A stretch of DNA of 64,000 nucleotides from Euptelea pleiosperma (Eukaryota > Streptophyta > Magnoliopsida > Ranunculales > Eupteleaceae). Below are positions 1 through 11,527 of the stretch, one piece after another. Position numbers and translations under genes: made by a program. The notes under the pieces were generated by a model. The model saw only the letters and a list, made by a program, of their open reading frames with translations, was not told where the DNA came from and searched no databases. Numbering within the stretch: the first letter of the stretch is position 1; every line of letters begins with the position of its first letter. The stretch is taken from positions 11,828,000 to 11,891,999 of the forward strand of contig CM068549.1 of the NCBI GenBank assembly GCA_035048495.1. Direction: 5' to 3'.

Positions 1-1654
1 TCAAAATAAAGCGTCTACTTCCAAGACAATTTTCGTTAAAGCAAAAGCTATTCCCACTCCGATCATTGATCAAGTCAAAATTGCCAAGAGCAAAAATCCT
101 TGTGTGTACTCAAAAAATTTGGGTAATGTGATCAGAAACTGTCATAAACTGAGAAGAGGACACCAAAATTTCTTTGAGAAAAGATGAACTCAACTCAAAA
201 TGTGACGAGTCAAAAACTTCCTATGAAGACACATTATGAGCTAAATATATTAGATGTGTTGTCTAGGAAGATGAAAGACCTAATGGAAAAGGTTTAAAGT
301 TTTAATCAAGGAGATTGAGTCCCTTGAGAAAAATAGACATTCTCAGAGTTATTTAACTAAAAAGAGGAGAGATCCTATGAGAAATTTTCAATCTAAAAAA
401 ATCACATCTGTGTGGGTGAGAAAAGATTCCTTAAAGGGAAATGTTCTGAATCGTGCTATCTCGGAACAATGAGCTCTTCATTCCCTCTTGTTTTCCATTC
501 TTATTCTTTGTGGAGGGATTGTTGTTTGTTTTCTTAATTTTTTTTTTTTGCTTTGCTTTTAAAAAAATAAAATTAAAATTTTTAGAAAATCAAAAGATTC
601 AATGTTAAGAGGAATGTTAAAGTTGGAAATTATTGTGATTTTTTTATGAGCGGTAATTTTGAAAACATTCAAGAACTTTGATTTTATCAGTGTTAGTAAA
701 GTTTTGCTAATCTCAGTATTATATCTTTTGATTATTATGATTAGTCAACTTTACTAGTTTGCATTAGGTGATTATTGATACAGTATATCTGATTTATCTT
801 CACATGCACACTAATTTTTACTGGTGGGTACGGATCTGATAAAGGTGTGAGATCTTATATTATTGGAATTAGGAATAAACCTCTACTGATTATAACTTCA
901 AGTTAGTAGTGTTCCTGCCTTCAGTTGATTTCGAAACTCTACTATAATCGACTGTTGGCTTTCCAATGTGAGCTATTGTAACTAAGGAAACAATTACCTC
1001 CAAAAACTAGAGTAAAAGTCATCTATATGGCCCTGATTACTATTGAAGTCTGATTCTAATTGTTGCAAAAAATGGCTACATACGGGGAGTTTGAAAGCTA
1101 CCACAAAATAAAAAATGGGTGAAAAACAACCATATTTGCTAGAAAATTTTCTTATCCTATTAGTAAATACACCTATAAAAAATTATATGAGTGATATGTG
1201 AGAACCCCTAATAGCTCTAATGAAGATTTTATGGTCGGATACAGGATACCTCTAGATTCTGATTTATATGAGAAATTATTACTGAAATCTATCTTGTACC
1301 ACAGTTAAAATTAGATCACTTACACTTGATGATATTACTATTGATATTTGAATCTATGATCACTAGTGGTGTGTAACTTGCACAAAATTCTAAAAGAGTT
1401 ATTATTGATGAAACAAAACTGAACTAATATGATTAGTTAATTTTTCTAAATAACTCAATTTTAGTACCTATCAAGATTGATTCATGAATTGAAATTTAAC
1501 ATTTTTCCGAATATTATTATTTGATTTATTTTTTTTACCTATTTCAAAAATAGTACTTTACCTATTTCAAAAATGTACTTGTTGTGAAAAGGTGTGCTAG
1601 GGGACTAAGAAAATGAGCCTACAATTTCAAAATTTTATTTAAATTTATTTTCTT

Positions 1655-1890
1655 GAGTCCAATCGATTGGACTACACAGACCAATCGATCGGACTGTACA
1701 GGACAATCAATCGAATTTTTTACAATCGATCGGAATGTACAGGCCAATCGATCAATTTTTTTCCAATCAATTGGTCACTTAATCCAATTGATTGGACAGT
1801 GCGGCACTCATTTTTTAAAAAACCCAAAATGGGTCATTTAAAACTTCAATCGATCCCTCCGCCTCTCAAACTTCTCCCAATCGATTGCAA
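1655..1890. repeat. Cluster of CAATCGATTGG-type palindromic motifs
   Basis: Seven or more variants of (C)CAATCGATTGG or CAATCGATCGG lie within about 230 bases just upstream of the extra ORF. The motif is a near-perfect palindrome. The same motif recurs in the LTR at 4365-4545 and in the LTR at about 37240-37335. A GTCGACTGG relative occurs at 16095-16155. Confidence 0.7.
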
Positions 1891-2037
1891 GTGCCTAATC
1901 TACTGTTCCTTTAGACTTTCGTGGTGAGTTTCTATTGATTTCTCAAGTTTCTCACTTCATCTTCTTCGTTGATTTTGGGAATTTCTTTTTGGTTCGAAAT
2001 GGGATTTTTCTGGTATTTGTTTCATATTCTTGTTCTT

Positions 2038-3388
2038 ATGGCGGACAATCCCAGACGTTGGAGGACCATTGTTCACTCCAACGATGAGAGTGATGATGAT
2101 GAACCACTTGTGCTTCAAGGTCAATCTCGTTCCAAACGAGGAGGGAGACCGTGTGCCTCTAGACATTCTGAGAGAGGAGAATCATCTCGAGGAACTAGGA
2201 GAGCTCGATCTCGAGGTCGATCTGGTCCTACAGTAACTCCTGCGGTGAGTGCTCCTATTTCTCCTTTTCTATCTCCTTCAGCTAGAGACAGATTTGTGCA
2301 TTTTAATATTCGTAAATTTACTACTGAGAGAATAGTTGAATTTGGATCAATCATGAGATCTTTTGTTCATTCTATTTTCACTTCTAGGCAGTGGATTCCT
2401 GCTATGCGTCTAAACATGCATTTCTATCCTGTTCTAGTTAAACTATTTTATGCTAACATGTATTCCATTCAGTGCGATGACAAGAGTCAACTATCGTTTG
2501 AGACTTATGTCTCTGGGGCTCACTTGTCTATTACCCCCAATCTGATCTCTACTTTGTTGATCATTCCTCGTCCATCTTCTCCGGATGAGTATCTTCCTCG
2601 AACTTGCTTATTGATGACTCACAGAGTTCTCCTGACGGAGACTCTCACTGGACAGTCATTAGATTGGAGATCGTACATTCCTCTTACATCTCTTCTTCCT
2701 GATTATCGTTTGTTGCACTTGATTTGTGGGAACAAACATTAATCCACCTGGCCATGGGGCACAAGTGAACATTGATCCTCTTCAGTTGCTATATCATCTT
2801 AATACTAGCTTTGTCATTGACCTTCCTAAATTCATGTTTAGGGCCATGGCCAGAGCTCGTAGCAATCTGGCAAATCATCAATGTCTTCCTTTTCCTCTAC
2901 TTGTGAGTTCCATTCTTCTTCATCTTGATGTACTTATCTCACCATGAAAGGAGGTGTGTGCACCCATTGGACCCTCCATTATTTAGAAGAGTATGTCTCA
3001 GGTTCGTTGGGTTACTGAGGTTCCTTCTGGTTTCGAGGATATCTTTGATGATGACTTGGGAGACGATACAGAGCCGGGAGCACATCATATAGATACAGAG
3101 ATGCAGCCACCTTACGTGCAGCCACTCGAGATGTATGCGCCTTATTCTTTAGAGTCTCTTCATCATCAGATGATTGGATTCGATCAGTGGCCTAGCTCAC
3201 ATGAGGAGCAGACATCACAGAGCTTTCGTCATCTAGAGGAGAGACATGATGCCAATTTTGATCAGATGACTGGTACACTGACAGACATGCAGCGATACAT
3301 GGAGCATCAGTTTACTATGATGGGATTTGGTCAGCATCCGTCATTCTCTGCCCCAGACCAGCATGATGGTGCTGGACCATCATCTTAG
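2038..3388 (+). pseudogene. Broken retrotransposon extra ORF, putative plant transposon protein type
   Basis: The likely start is the ATG at 2038 (MADNPRRWRT). An acidic, then Arg/Ser-rich N-terminus (SRGTRRARSRGRSG) is followed by a globular region with FVHFNIRKF, KLFYANMY and SPDEYLP-like segments. These recall the 'putative plant transposon protein' domain common in extra ORFs of plant LTR elements. The frame is lost near 2730: the protein continues one frame over as INPPGHGAQVNIDPLQ. After a stop at 2945-2947 a Gln/His-rich tail runs to 3388 (ends DQHDGAGPSS). At least one frameshift and one stop make this copy non-functional. Family assignment is from memory of the pattern; the protein's role is unknown. 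Confidence 0.5.
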
Positions 3389-4009
3389 TCTTGTAGGGAG
3401 AGACTTTGCTTGAGTTATCTGCATTTATTTTCTTTGAGATCATTGTACTCAGATAAACTCTTTTACTTAATGGTTATACTTTGTATTATTTTATCGATTT
3501 GTCCTAGAGTATAAACCTTTTTATCATATCATATGACATAGTATTGTTGGTATTTTAGTATATATTTTTATGCACTTGTGATTCATGATAATATATTATG
3601 TATTCTATTTATCTATTTATTTTATGTACTTTTGTCATTCTGTGACAAAAAGGGGGAGAGAAAAATCATATGAGGTAAACTAGTAGATGCATGAGATAAG
3701 GGGAGAGAAATTTAAGGGGAGTAAAATTGTTCATTATTTTATCTATTTCTCTACCTAGATATGCATAGTTAATTTACTACAATGCTTAATTATTTTATAT
3801 ATTTCTGCCGATGATATTATATGGTATATTTTGATGGCAAAATGTGCAGGGAACATATCAAAGCATCTATTCTATTATCTATTTGTTATCTCCGAGAGAT
3901 TGTGAGATAGTGAGTAAATCATGTAAGAGGGTGGGATTATAATTCTTTATTTTTATTTACCTTCTATATGATTAAATGTTTTTGGCACGAAATTACCAAA
4001 TGGGGAGAT

Positions 4010-5440
4010 TGTAAAGAATATTTTTATATTTTAGTTTGGCAAAGATTCCGTGTGACATAAAACATTCATGTTACCTTACCTAAGAGCACCAGTGTAGTGT
4101 TGAAGATGTCGTGGTACACATATTTCGCCGACTACGTGAAGACTAGCAGACAGAGACAGCAATGATCGGATGGTTGACGATAGGAGTCATCTGAGTAACT
4201 GTCCATTTGTCAGTTATAAATCGTGTACGCTCACTTAGAAAGGTAAGTAACTTAGTGGCCATAGGAATAGGTTTTAAAATGAATAAAATATAATGGTCAA
4301 ACCTAGTCATGAACAAACCCGAGTCTAAGTCAAGATTATTGACTTCTAGGAAAGTTCGATCGATTGGACTATTTCGGTCAATCGATTGGGCTTTGTGAAA
4401 TCGATTGGAGCTTACGGGATAGAAACTTATTTAAGTCCGATCAATTGGACTATGTACAATCGATTGGATTTACGAAGGAAAAATCCATCCATACAAGCAT
4501 AATCGATTGGACCCAGAGTACAATCGATTAGACTTCACACGGATTGAGTCTTTTGCAGGTTTGAAATTCTAGTCTCTACTTACCCTACTTTCTAATAGAC
4601 TCTAGGCTACGAATTCTATAAATATAACTCCTCTCTGGCCTTACAAAATACACTTCTACACATTAAAATACAGATAAGAAAGTTTTATTTATGAAGAGTG
4701 TCCATTCGAAGAACAAAAAGCCTTTAGTACTCATAAATATCTTGTAAGATTTTTCTCTTCTAGATCAAAGCCAAAAGCTTGATCTCTTACTCAGCATAGG
4801 TCTTCTACATAGATACTAGACCTAGTAGCTTGAGAGTACCAGTGCGTCTCAACACTATTTAAGCTACTTAGGGTTCAGGGTGTACTGAATCCTTCACCTT
4901 CAACAAAGGCTGGAGAGTTGAGAATTAAGATCAGAGTGGCTGATCGAAGGTAGATTTGGGGAGTACCAAACTAAACAAGCAGACAAGGCTTCTTGGCTGG
5001 GAGGGCACACGTAGATTCATAGCGTTGATTCAGAGGACGTGAACGCATCGACAGTAGGCCTTGGCTAAGGTTGGAAGCTGCATTTGCAACGGTGCTGCGT
5101 ATGTAACCTTTGTTTCGTTTAACTTTCCAGTTAGTGATACTTTCCATCTGGACATGGTCCCGTGGTTTTCCTTGGCTAAGGTTTCCGCGTAAAAACTCTT
5201 TGTCTTGTGGATGTTTGATTGTTGTTCCGCTAAATCTATTGATTAGATCAAACGACGAAAAGACAATATACCACAGAGGTATATTTGATTTGAGTTGATT
5301 GTGATAATCCTTTTATCAATCAACTAAGGCATGCGAGTTTATCACATTACCTTGATCAGTAAACTTGTGATAAGTTATATTAATTTTTGAATAACCTAAT
5401 CACCCCTCCCTTTTAGGTATTTCTAATTAAAGAGAAACAA
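4010..5440 (+). repeat. 3' LTR of the SIRE-like copia element
   Basis: The LTR begins TGTAAAGAAT just after a polypurine tract. The right end, near 5440, is estimated from a CCCCTCCCTTTTAGGTATT segment that matches the primer-proximal end of the related LTR at 36301. A shared block near 4230-4280 (AGGTAAGTAACTTAGTGGCC) occurs in reverse complement near 37815-37840, which confirms one family. Bases 4365-4545 carry several CAATCGATTGGA motifs. The exact right boundary and target duplication cannot be checked because the left end of the element is outside the window. Confidence 0.6.
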
Positions 5441-5692
5441 CCAGTTATTTTTCAACAAGATGGAATTTTATGTAATAAAAATAGGGGCAAGAAGTTTAAA
5501 GATGAGAAAAGTCCAAAATAATTTTTAAAATGGGTGAAATCTTTTAAAAGGGAAAGTATGTTTTTTTTAAAACAAAAGATATAGAGTGGTTTAATGTGTT
5601 GGACATGTGCTATTGGATGGCTTAGATTTCCACTCAAGGGAAGGGGAGGATGAAAGGGCTGGAAAGCTTCCACCCATTACCACGATGCCAAC

Positions 5693-6215
5693 TGATATTC
5701 GCTTAAAAGTGCGTATTTTTCACTGTTATCTTCTAAGCATTTTACACTCTTCTACGTTAAAATGCTCTATTTATCTACTTTTCTACGTAAGAGTCTCTTT
5801 TGTTGCGTAGAACACACTTTTCTGGACGAAATGGTATATTTGCATGCATTAAACATATTTTTAGAAGTCTAGACATTGAGTCGTTCTGATAAAGTCTCAT
5901 TACGCGCTTCTTCTGTTGCAGGAAACCCCGATGGGACAATTCTCGAGACTTGCGAGCCCACATCTATCAGGAAAGTCCATTATCAAAGCTTAAAGAGCCC
6001 ACATGCTATGACTAGAAGATATGGGCCAAATATGGGCTGAATAAGAGGACCAAAAAGCCAGCCCAAAGAACGAAGAGAGTAGGAGAGCCAATGACCAAAA
6101 GACGGACCAAAGCGTTTAAAGCCACATGAGTCAGCAAGGAATGATAGTCTACTCTACTAGAGAAGAGTGAGGATGGTCATAGTGAAGACAAGGGTTCCAG
6201 ACCCTCTGCCAATAC
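5693..6215 (+). repeat. Repeat module copy 1 (TGATATTCGCTTAAAAG...)
   Basis: This block recurs at 7596-8118. The start TGATATTCGC and the internal anchor AGGGTTCCAGACCCTCTGC are 498 bases apart in both copies, so there is no net indel between them, only scattered substitutions. The element starts with TG and could be an LTR (CTCTGCCA end), but no target duplication, primer site or coding region was found between the copies. It may equally be one unit of a segmental tandem duplication of about 1.9 kb. Confidence 0.7.
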
Positions 6216-6825
6216 TTTTATCTCCATTTTCTGATACTTTATCTCTCATCTCTCCTTATTCTCTCTCTCTTCATCTCTCGGTCCTTGAATCTACTGACCT
6301 AACCCCAGAACTCCTGCCCATCGGCTCTATCTCATCTCCCTTAGCTTTCTGACCGTTGGATCTTCCATCGGACTGTTGGATCTTCAATCGGACCGTTGGA
6401 TCTCTCTAGATCCGTCGATCTACCAATCTGGGTCCCAATCAAGTCACCATCCATCCGATCGCCATCAGACTGTCTGTCACATCATCTTGTGAGACGATGG
6501 ACATCATCAATCCATGTGGGCCAGTAACTGGGCCCATCATCATCGACCCGATGTCCGACCAGTTAGTGGACCCCGTGAATTTCCAAATAATTTTAATTAA
6601 ATTTTAAAAAAATGGGGGGTCCACTAAATGGGGACATTCCCCAAAGAAAAGTAGTGTTTTATTTAAAAAAAAAAAAAATTTATTTTTTTATTTCAAAAAT
6701 TCCCTAATTTCCATTAATGGAAACTAGGGAGTTTTAAAAGGGGAAGGAGAAGGGTTCTTTGGAACCCTAATCCCCCTCCTATCTTTTGTTCTCCTCCCCC
6801 AAAACATTTTCGAAGGTTTTCTCCT

Positions 6826-6897
6826 CTTCTTCTTCTTCTTTTTTTCTTCCTCCTTCTCTTCTTCTTCTTCTTCTTCTTCTTCTTCTTCTTCTTCTTC
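6826..6897 (+). repeat. (CTT/TTC)n microsatellite 1
   Basis: This is an impure run of TTC/CTT triplets inside a pyrimidine-rich stretch. It generates long false ORFs (poly-Leu/Phe on plus, poly-Lys/Arg on minus) that I do not treat as genes. Confidence 0.95.
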
Positions 6898-6910
6898 GTC
6901 CTCATCCTTC

Positions 6911-6938
6911 GCCGGAGTTGCAGGCCTGCAACTCCGGC
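6911..6938. repeat. 28-bp perfect palindrome, CCGGAGTTGCAG family
   Basis: Left arm GCCGGAGTTGCAGG is followed directly by its exact reverse complement. Relatives: 9227-9254 and 9380-9407 (13-bp arms, 2-bp centre), 9775-9799 (11-bp arms, CTGGAGTTGCA), a weaker copy near 9028-9052, an inverted version at 10544-10576 (GTCTGCAACTCC arms, 9-bp loop), and half sites near 12905 and 12835. Confidence 0.9.
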
Positions 6939-7595
6939 TGTCTTCTTCTTCTTCATTCCCTTCTTCCCTTCCTCCACCAGCCGTTGCTCATTCCTCCGCC
7001 TCTGCTGCGTGTAACAGCGCCTGCAACGACTCCACCATTCTCTACCGCCCCTTCCAGCAACTCCGGCAAGCAACCAGCGTGCTCGCCGGACTGGTTCACC
7101 CCTGCACCTGCTACACCGCCCAACACCTCTCCATTCTTTTCTGTTTTGCAGGTCCAACCCGCTGTTTTCTCCTCTCCTATCGGTGGCCTCCATCCACGCT
7201 TCCTCCACCGTGACTCAACAACAAAAAGCTGCAACTCAGTTGCAGACGGTTCTATTTTTATCCTCCCGTCTTTGCCGGCATGTGCACCATCTTCAACAAT
7301 GAATCAGCAAATGGCTCCTCCATCTCTCTCCCTCTCTAACCTTGAAACCCAGCAGATTCTCTGAACTCTCTCCCTCAATCTCTCATTCAAAGTAGGGACG
7401 GTTGCTACAAAAAAAAAAAACCAAAACTTAAAGGCCGTGCGCCTCTGCAACTCCGGTCCTCTAAATCGGCAACGCTCATCCCGCGGGCGTGATATTCTCT
7501 TCCCAGCCTTGCCTTCCACGATCTCACCTTGGTCATGAGTTTCTCTAGCGCACCAGCAGCCACATCCACCGGCGTGGACTTCCGCCCTCTTGCTG

Positions 7596-8118
7596 TGATA
7601 TTCGCTTAAAAGTGCGTATTTTCTACTGTTATCTTCTAAGCGTTTTCGCACTCTCCTATGTAAAAGGCTCAATTTATCTACTTTTCTACGTAAGAGTCTC
7701 TTCTGTTGCGTAGAACACACTTTTCTGGACGAAATGGTATATTTGCATGCATTAAACACATTTTCGGAAGTCTAGATATTAAGCTGTTCTGATAAAGTCT
7801 CATTATGCGCTTCTTCTGTCGCAGGAAACCCCGATGGGACGATTCTCGAGACTTGTGGGCCCAAATCGATCATGAAAGCCCATTATCAAAGCTTAAAGAG
7901 CCCACATGCTATGACTAGAAGATATGGGCCAAATACGGGCTGAAAAAGAGGACCGAGGAGTCGGCCCAAAGTACGAAGAGAGCGGGAGAGCCAATGACCA
8001 AGAGACGGACCAAAGCATCTAAAGCCGCATGAATCAACAAGGAATGATGGTCTGCTCTACTGGTGAAGCGTGAGGAGCGACATAGTGAAGACCAGGGTTC
8101 CAGACCCTCTGCTAGCAT
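7596..8118 (+). repeat. Repeat module copy 2
   Basis: Second copy of the module at 5693, offset by 1903 bases. Both copies are followed by a similar succession: a region rich in GATC/GGATC words, a pyrimidine-rich stretch, a CTT microsatellite and CCGGAGTTGCAG palindromes. This suggests the whole composite was duplicated. Confidence 0.7.
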
Positions 8119-8894
8119 TTTCTCTTTATTTATTTTGTAATATCTTCTCTCCTCTCTCTATATATCATCTTTCTCTGTCTACTTTCAATATTAATCATCC
8201 GATCCTCTCCCTTCCCGCAATAACTCTACCCTACGGCCTACCATGGCAGATGTCCACCATCCGATGATCCCAATCTTAATTCTCACATATCTTACACTAA
8301 TCAGATCATGTGATCAATCGTTCCTAGCCAGATCATTCATCAATCATCGGATCATCTGCCAAATGATCGAATCATTCGTCAATCAGAACCTCCAATCTTA
8401 TAACCTCTTGATCTAAAATCATCTGATCTGATCTGACGATCAAAAATTTGGCATTGATTAGGGTCTACTGTAATGTTGGCCCACTGACCACTTACCAATG
8501 GTCTAATCGGTGAAACCTCACCTATCCTTCAAGCCCATGGCTTATGGCCTGCTCGAGGGCCCAGCATCCATCGGGTCAACCCATCTAATGACCCACGGCC
8601 CTCAAAATTATCAATCCTTATGTGGACCCCACTCATGATCCCATGTGGATCCCACTTGGAAGTTATCCCACGGTTTCTAAAACCGTGGGAGAGAGAATAT
8701 TTTCTCTTTCCATTCTATAATGAGGAATGTTTTTTTTTTTTATGGAAAGGAGGCCTATTGTATGGCCCATTCTCCCTCTTAGGTAAAGGGCTCTCTCTCC
8801 TCTTTGATTTTCTCTTGCCTCCTCTCCCCCTCCCTCTTCTCTTCTTCTTCTCCTCCGGCGTGCCATCGCCGGTGAGGAGGTGGTGCGTCCTCGT

Positions 8895-9009
8895 CTTCTT
8901 CTTCTCCTTCTTCTTCTTCTTCTTCTTCTTCTTCTTCTTCTTCTTCTTCTCCTCCTCCTTCTTCTTCTTCTTCTTCTTCTCCTTCTTCTTCTGCTTCTTC
9001 TTCTTCTTT
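8895..9009 (+). repeat. (CTT/TTC)n microsatellite 2
   Basis: This is a longer run of TTC/CTT triplets with occasional CTC/CTG interruptions. It lies at the equivalent position in the second copy of the duplicated composite. The apparent poly-Leu, poly-Phe, poly-Arg and poly-Glu frames here are artefacts of the triplet repeat. Confidence 0.95.
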
Positions 9010-9226
9010 CATATTCTAAATTACTTACCGGAGTTGCAGGTAGCAACTCCGATCGTTCTTGCTGGTTGCAAAACCAGCAACGGTTGTGAACCCCCTGCCC
9101 AACCAGCAACACCGTCACCATCCTCTCCTTCGCCTTCTTCTTCTTTTCATCGCCTCTACCACCACTTGCTGCTACCACAGGTGGCAGCACCAGCAGCCCG
9201 TCCACGAGTCTTCTCCCATGATTCTA

Positions 9227-9407
9227 GCCGGAGTTGCAGGTCTGCAACTCCGGCCATCTCCCCTTCTTCCTCTCCTTTTCCTTCTCCTCTTGCGCCTCCT
9301 CCTCTTCTGGTCCTTCTATTCCGCTGCTCCTTCTTCTTGCAGGTTCCCTCTCCATCAGAAGGCCGCACAACCACTCCTAGCCGGAGTTGCAGACCTGCAA
9401 CTCCGGC
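9227..9407. repeat. Two further CCGGAGTTGCAG palindromes
   Basis: 9227-9254 and 9380-9407 each have arms GCCGGAGTTGCAG and CTGCAACTCCGGC around a two-base centre (GT and AC). They sit about 150 bases apart in otherwise non-repetitive, pyrimidine-rich DNA. Confidence 0.9.
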
Positions 9408-10381
9408 CAAAAACCAACTTAAACGGTGGCTGCAAGCCACCGCCTCTTTAAAAAGCTTTCACCTCTCTCCGCATTTCTCTCTCTCAAAAAAAAAGAAAAG
9501 AAAAGAAGGAGAACGAGAGAGGAAGCGGTGAGCTTCCTGGGCTGATGCATCTTCACCGCCCCCACCTGCAACTTCCGGCGAACTCCTTCGGGTTACACTA
9601 CCGTCTTCTTCACCAGCCACAGCGCCTTCTCCTTCTTCTCGACCACCCTTCCTCCTCTCGCCTGTCGCTCCGCCCACGAGATCCATCCCGCCTGAGCACT
9701 ACCGCCCTTCCTCCTCTCGCCTGTCGCTCCGCCCACGAGCTCCACCGCCAACCGACACCCTTCTTCAAAGGTTGCTGGAGTTGCAACCTGCAACTCCAGT
9801 CAGTCCAAGTCGTCTCCCACACCATTGTGTGCAAAAAAAAAAAAAAAAAAGACTAAAGAAGAGGAAGCCGTCTTCTCTTGAGTGTCCACCACCCCGAGCT
9901 CCACCGGCAACCAGCACCCTGTGGACGATCTGCCTATGCACTCCACCCTCCACACCACCACTGAGTTTTGGGCCTGCCACCTCCTCTTTTAGGAGAGTGA
10001 TCCACATCCTCTTTCACGGGTTGACAAACCCGAACCAGCACCTCACCACACCCATGGGCAGATCCCACTCTAGGTCAGTCAATGGGTAAGTTTCTTCGAC
10101 CTTCTATCCCTTTCTTTCTTCACTCATCTCCTCTTCTCTTTCACTATGCTTCTCTAACTCTCTCTCCACCATTCTCTCTCTAGTTTCTTCCATTTTTCTC
10201 TCTCTACTTAGCTTTCATCTCTCTTCTCTTTCTCTCTCTAATTCAATTTTACTATTTTCTAGATTAATTGTTTCATGTTTGAGTTGTAAGTTACATTTGA
10301 ATTCATGAAATAAAGTTTATTTTGATTCGAGTTTGACAAATTCTGTTATTTTATGTTCCTTATTGCGCTAATCTGATTAAT

Positions 10382-10517
10382 CCCGAGTGCAGATCGACAT
10401 CCGACACGAGCCACTGTGCAAAATTGCCCATTTTACAGGTTAAAAGTCTCGGATAATTACAAATGTGTTGATTCTAGGGTTTCCATAACCAACGACGCGG
10501 AAAAACCCTACTTTCAC
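10382..10517 (+). repeat. Repeat pair, copy 1 (GATCGACATCCGACACGA...)
   Basis: A block of about 136 bases containing AGATCGACATCCGACACGA, then CAAATGTGTTGATTCTAGGG, then AACGACGCGGAAAAACC. It is repeated at 11391-11527 about 1.0 kb downstream. The AT-rich 150 bases before each copy are also weakly alike, so the real repeat unit is probably longer. Confidence 0.8.
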
Positions 10518-11390
10518 TCACCATATCAGAGATCTCCTCCATCGTCTGCAACTCCATCACCGGAGGAGTTGCAGACCCCCTCATCTTGCTGCCTTCCGCT
10601 CACTTCTAGAAATACCACCAGCAGCAAGTGTTTGAGCCGGTCCTGCACCCAGCAACACCGAATCTGCACCCCAAAGCCATTAACGTAATCCCTTGCTGGT
10701 TCGACCAGCAAGGGTGCATGCGCTGCCATCGGTCTCTCCTCCATCACCATTGGATTCGCCCCTCTTCAAGATCTAATCCATCTCACGACTCTACCAGCCT
10801 GAAAGCTTCCCTTATCCAACAACCACACCGGTGTGCACTTATTCTCATTGGATATCGTCCTTACAGGTCTTCTTCTCCACCACACACGGGCATGTTCTTC
10901 TCCTTTTTGTGGGAGACCACGGTCGATCCACCTTGCACAAACCTTCATTGTCGATCCGTTTCAATGGTAAGACTTAAGAAAAATTCTTTTCCTCTCTATT
11001 ATTTCTTCCTCTCTCTAAAAACTTCCCTCTAATAAGTTTATCTCTCTACAATCTTTCTCTCTATCTCTAGATCTATTTAGTCATTTTCTCTCTCTACTTT
11101 CTCTCTCTAGGTCTCCATCTCTATTTTCTTTATGCTTTATAGAATTGTCATTTTATTATCTTTTTATTAGAAGTTTGTATCTCAACATTTGATTCGAATA
11201 AAATTTAGTTTGATTTTGCAAAATTGTGTTCAATTCTTGTTCTTAGTTTACTTTTGTGTTTTTGGTTGCTTGTGGCAATTTCTCTCTCTAAAAATCACTA
11301 AGCATGTTTTAAATCACTTCACCATTCTCACCCCACCACAATTTCTGAGATAAATTCGTCATTTCATGTTCATGAATTGCGCGACTTAAC

Positions 11391-11527
11391 CCCCAAGTGC
11401 GGATCGACATCCGACACGAATCCCTATACAAAAGTTTATATTTTGCAGGATTAAAATGCGGATTAAATTACAAATGTGTTGATTCTAGGGTTTCCGTAAC
11501 CAACGACGCGGAAAAACCTTACTTTCA
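11391..11527 (+). repeat. Repeat pair, copy 2
   Basis: Diverged copy of 10382-10517, with the same word order and roughly 10-15 percent differences by eye. A third CTCTCTCTAGG-flanked stretch near 13830-13940 may be the start of another copy but lacks the diagnostic block. Confidence 0.8.

Larger units (their letters stand above)
1..4009 (+). mobile_element. 3' internal part of a SIRE-like Ty1/copia element
   Basis: This is the internal DNA to the left of an LTR that starts at 4010. It ends in a purine-rich tract (AAATGGGGAGAT, about 3999-4009) placed as a plus-strand primer directly before the LTR. A second purine tract, AAAAAGGGGGAGAG, lies near 3646. Bases 1-1600 are AT-rich and hold no open frame I can assign; they could be decayed gag or pol. 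An extra ORF beyond pol occupies 2038-3388. The 5' LTR and most of pol would lie left of the window. The lineage call rests on the LTR resembling the minus-strand copia LTR at 36301-37929, which has a recognisable methionine-tRNA-type primer site. Confidence 0.55.

Noticed and set aside
6714..7364. Overlapping plus and minus frames of 160-190 codons
   Set aside because: They span a CTT microsatellite and CT-rich DNA, with no conserved motif and similar open frames on both strands.
8663..9205. Long minus-strand frame with a poly-arginine core, and the plus-strand poly-Leu/Phe frames over it
   Set aside because: The frames are produced by the CTT triplet repeat; all frames through it stay open and none has a domain.
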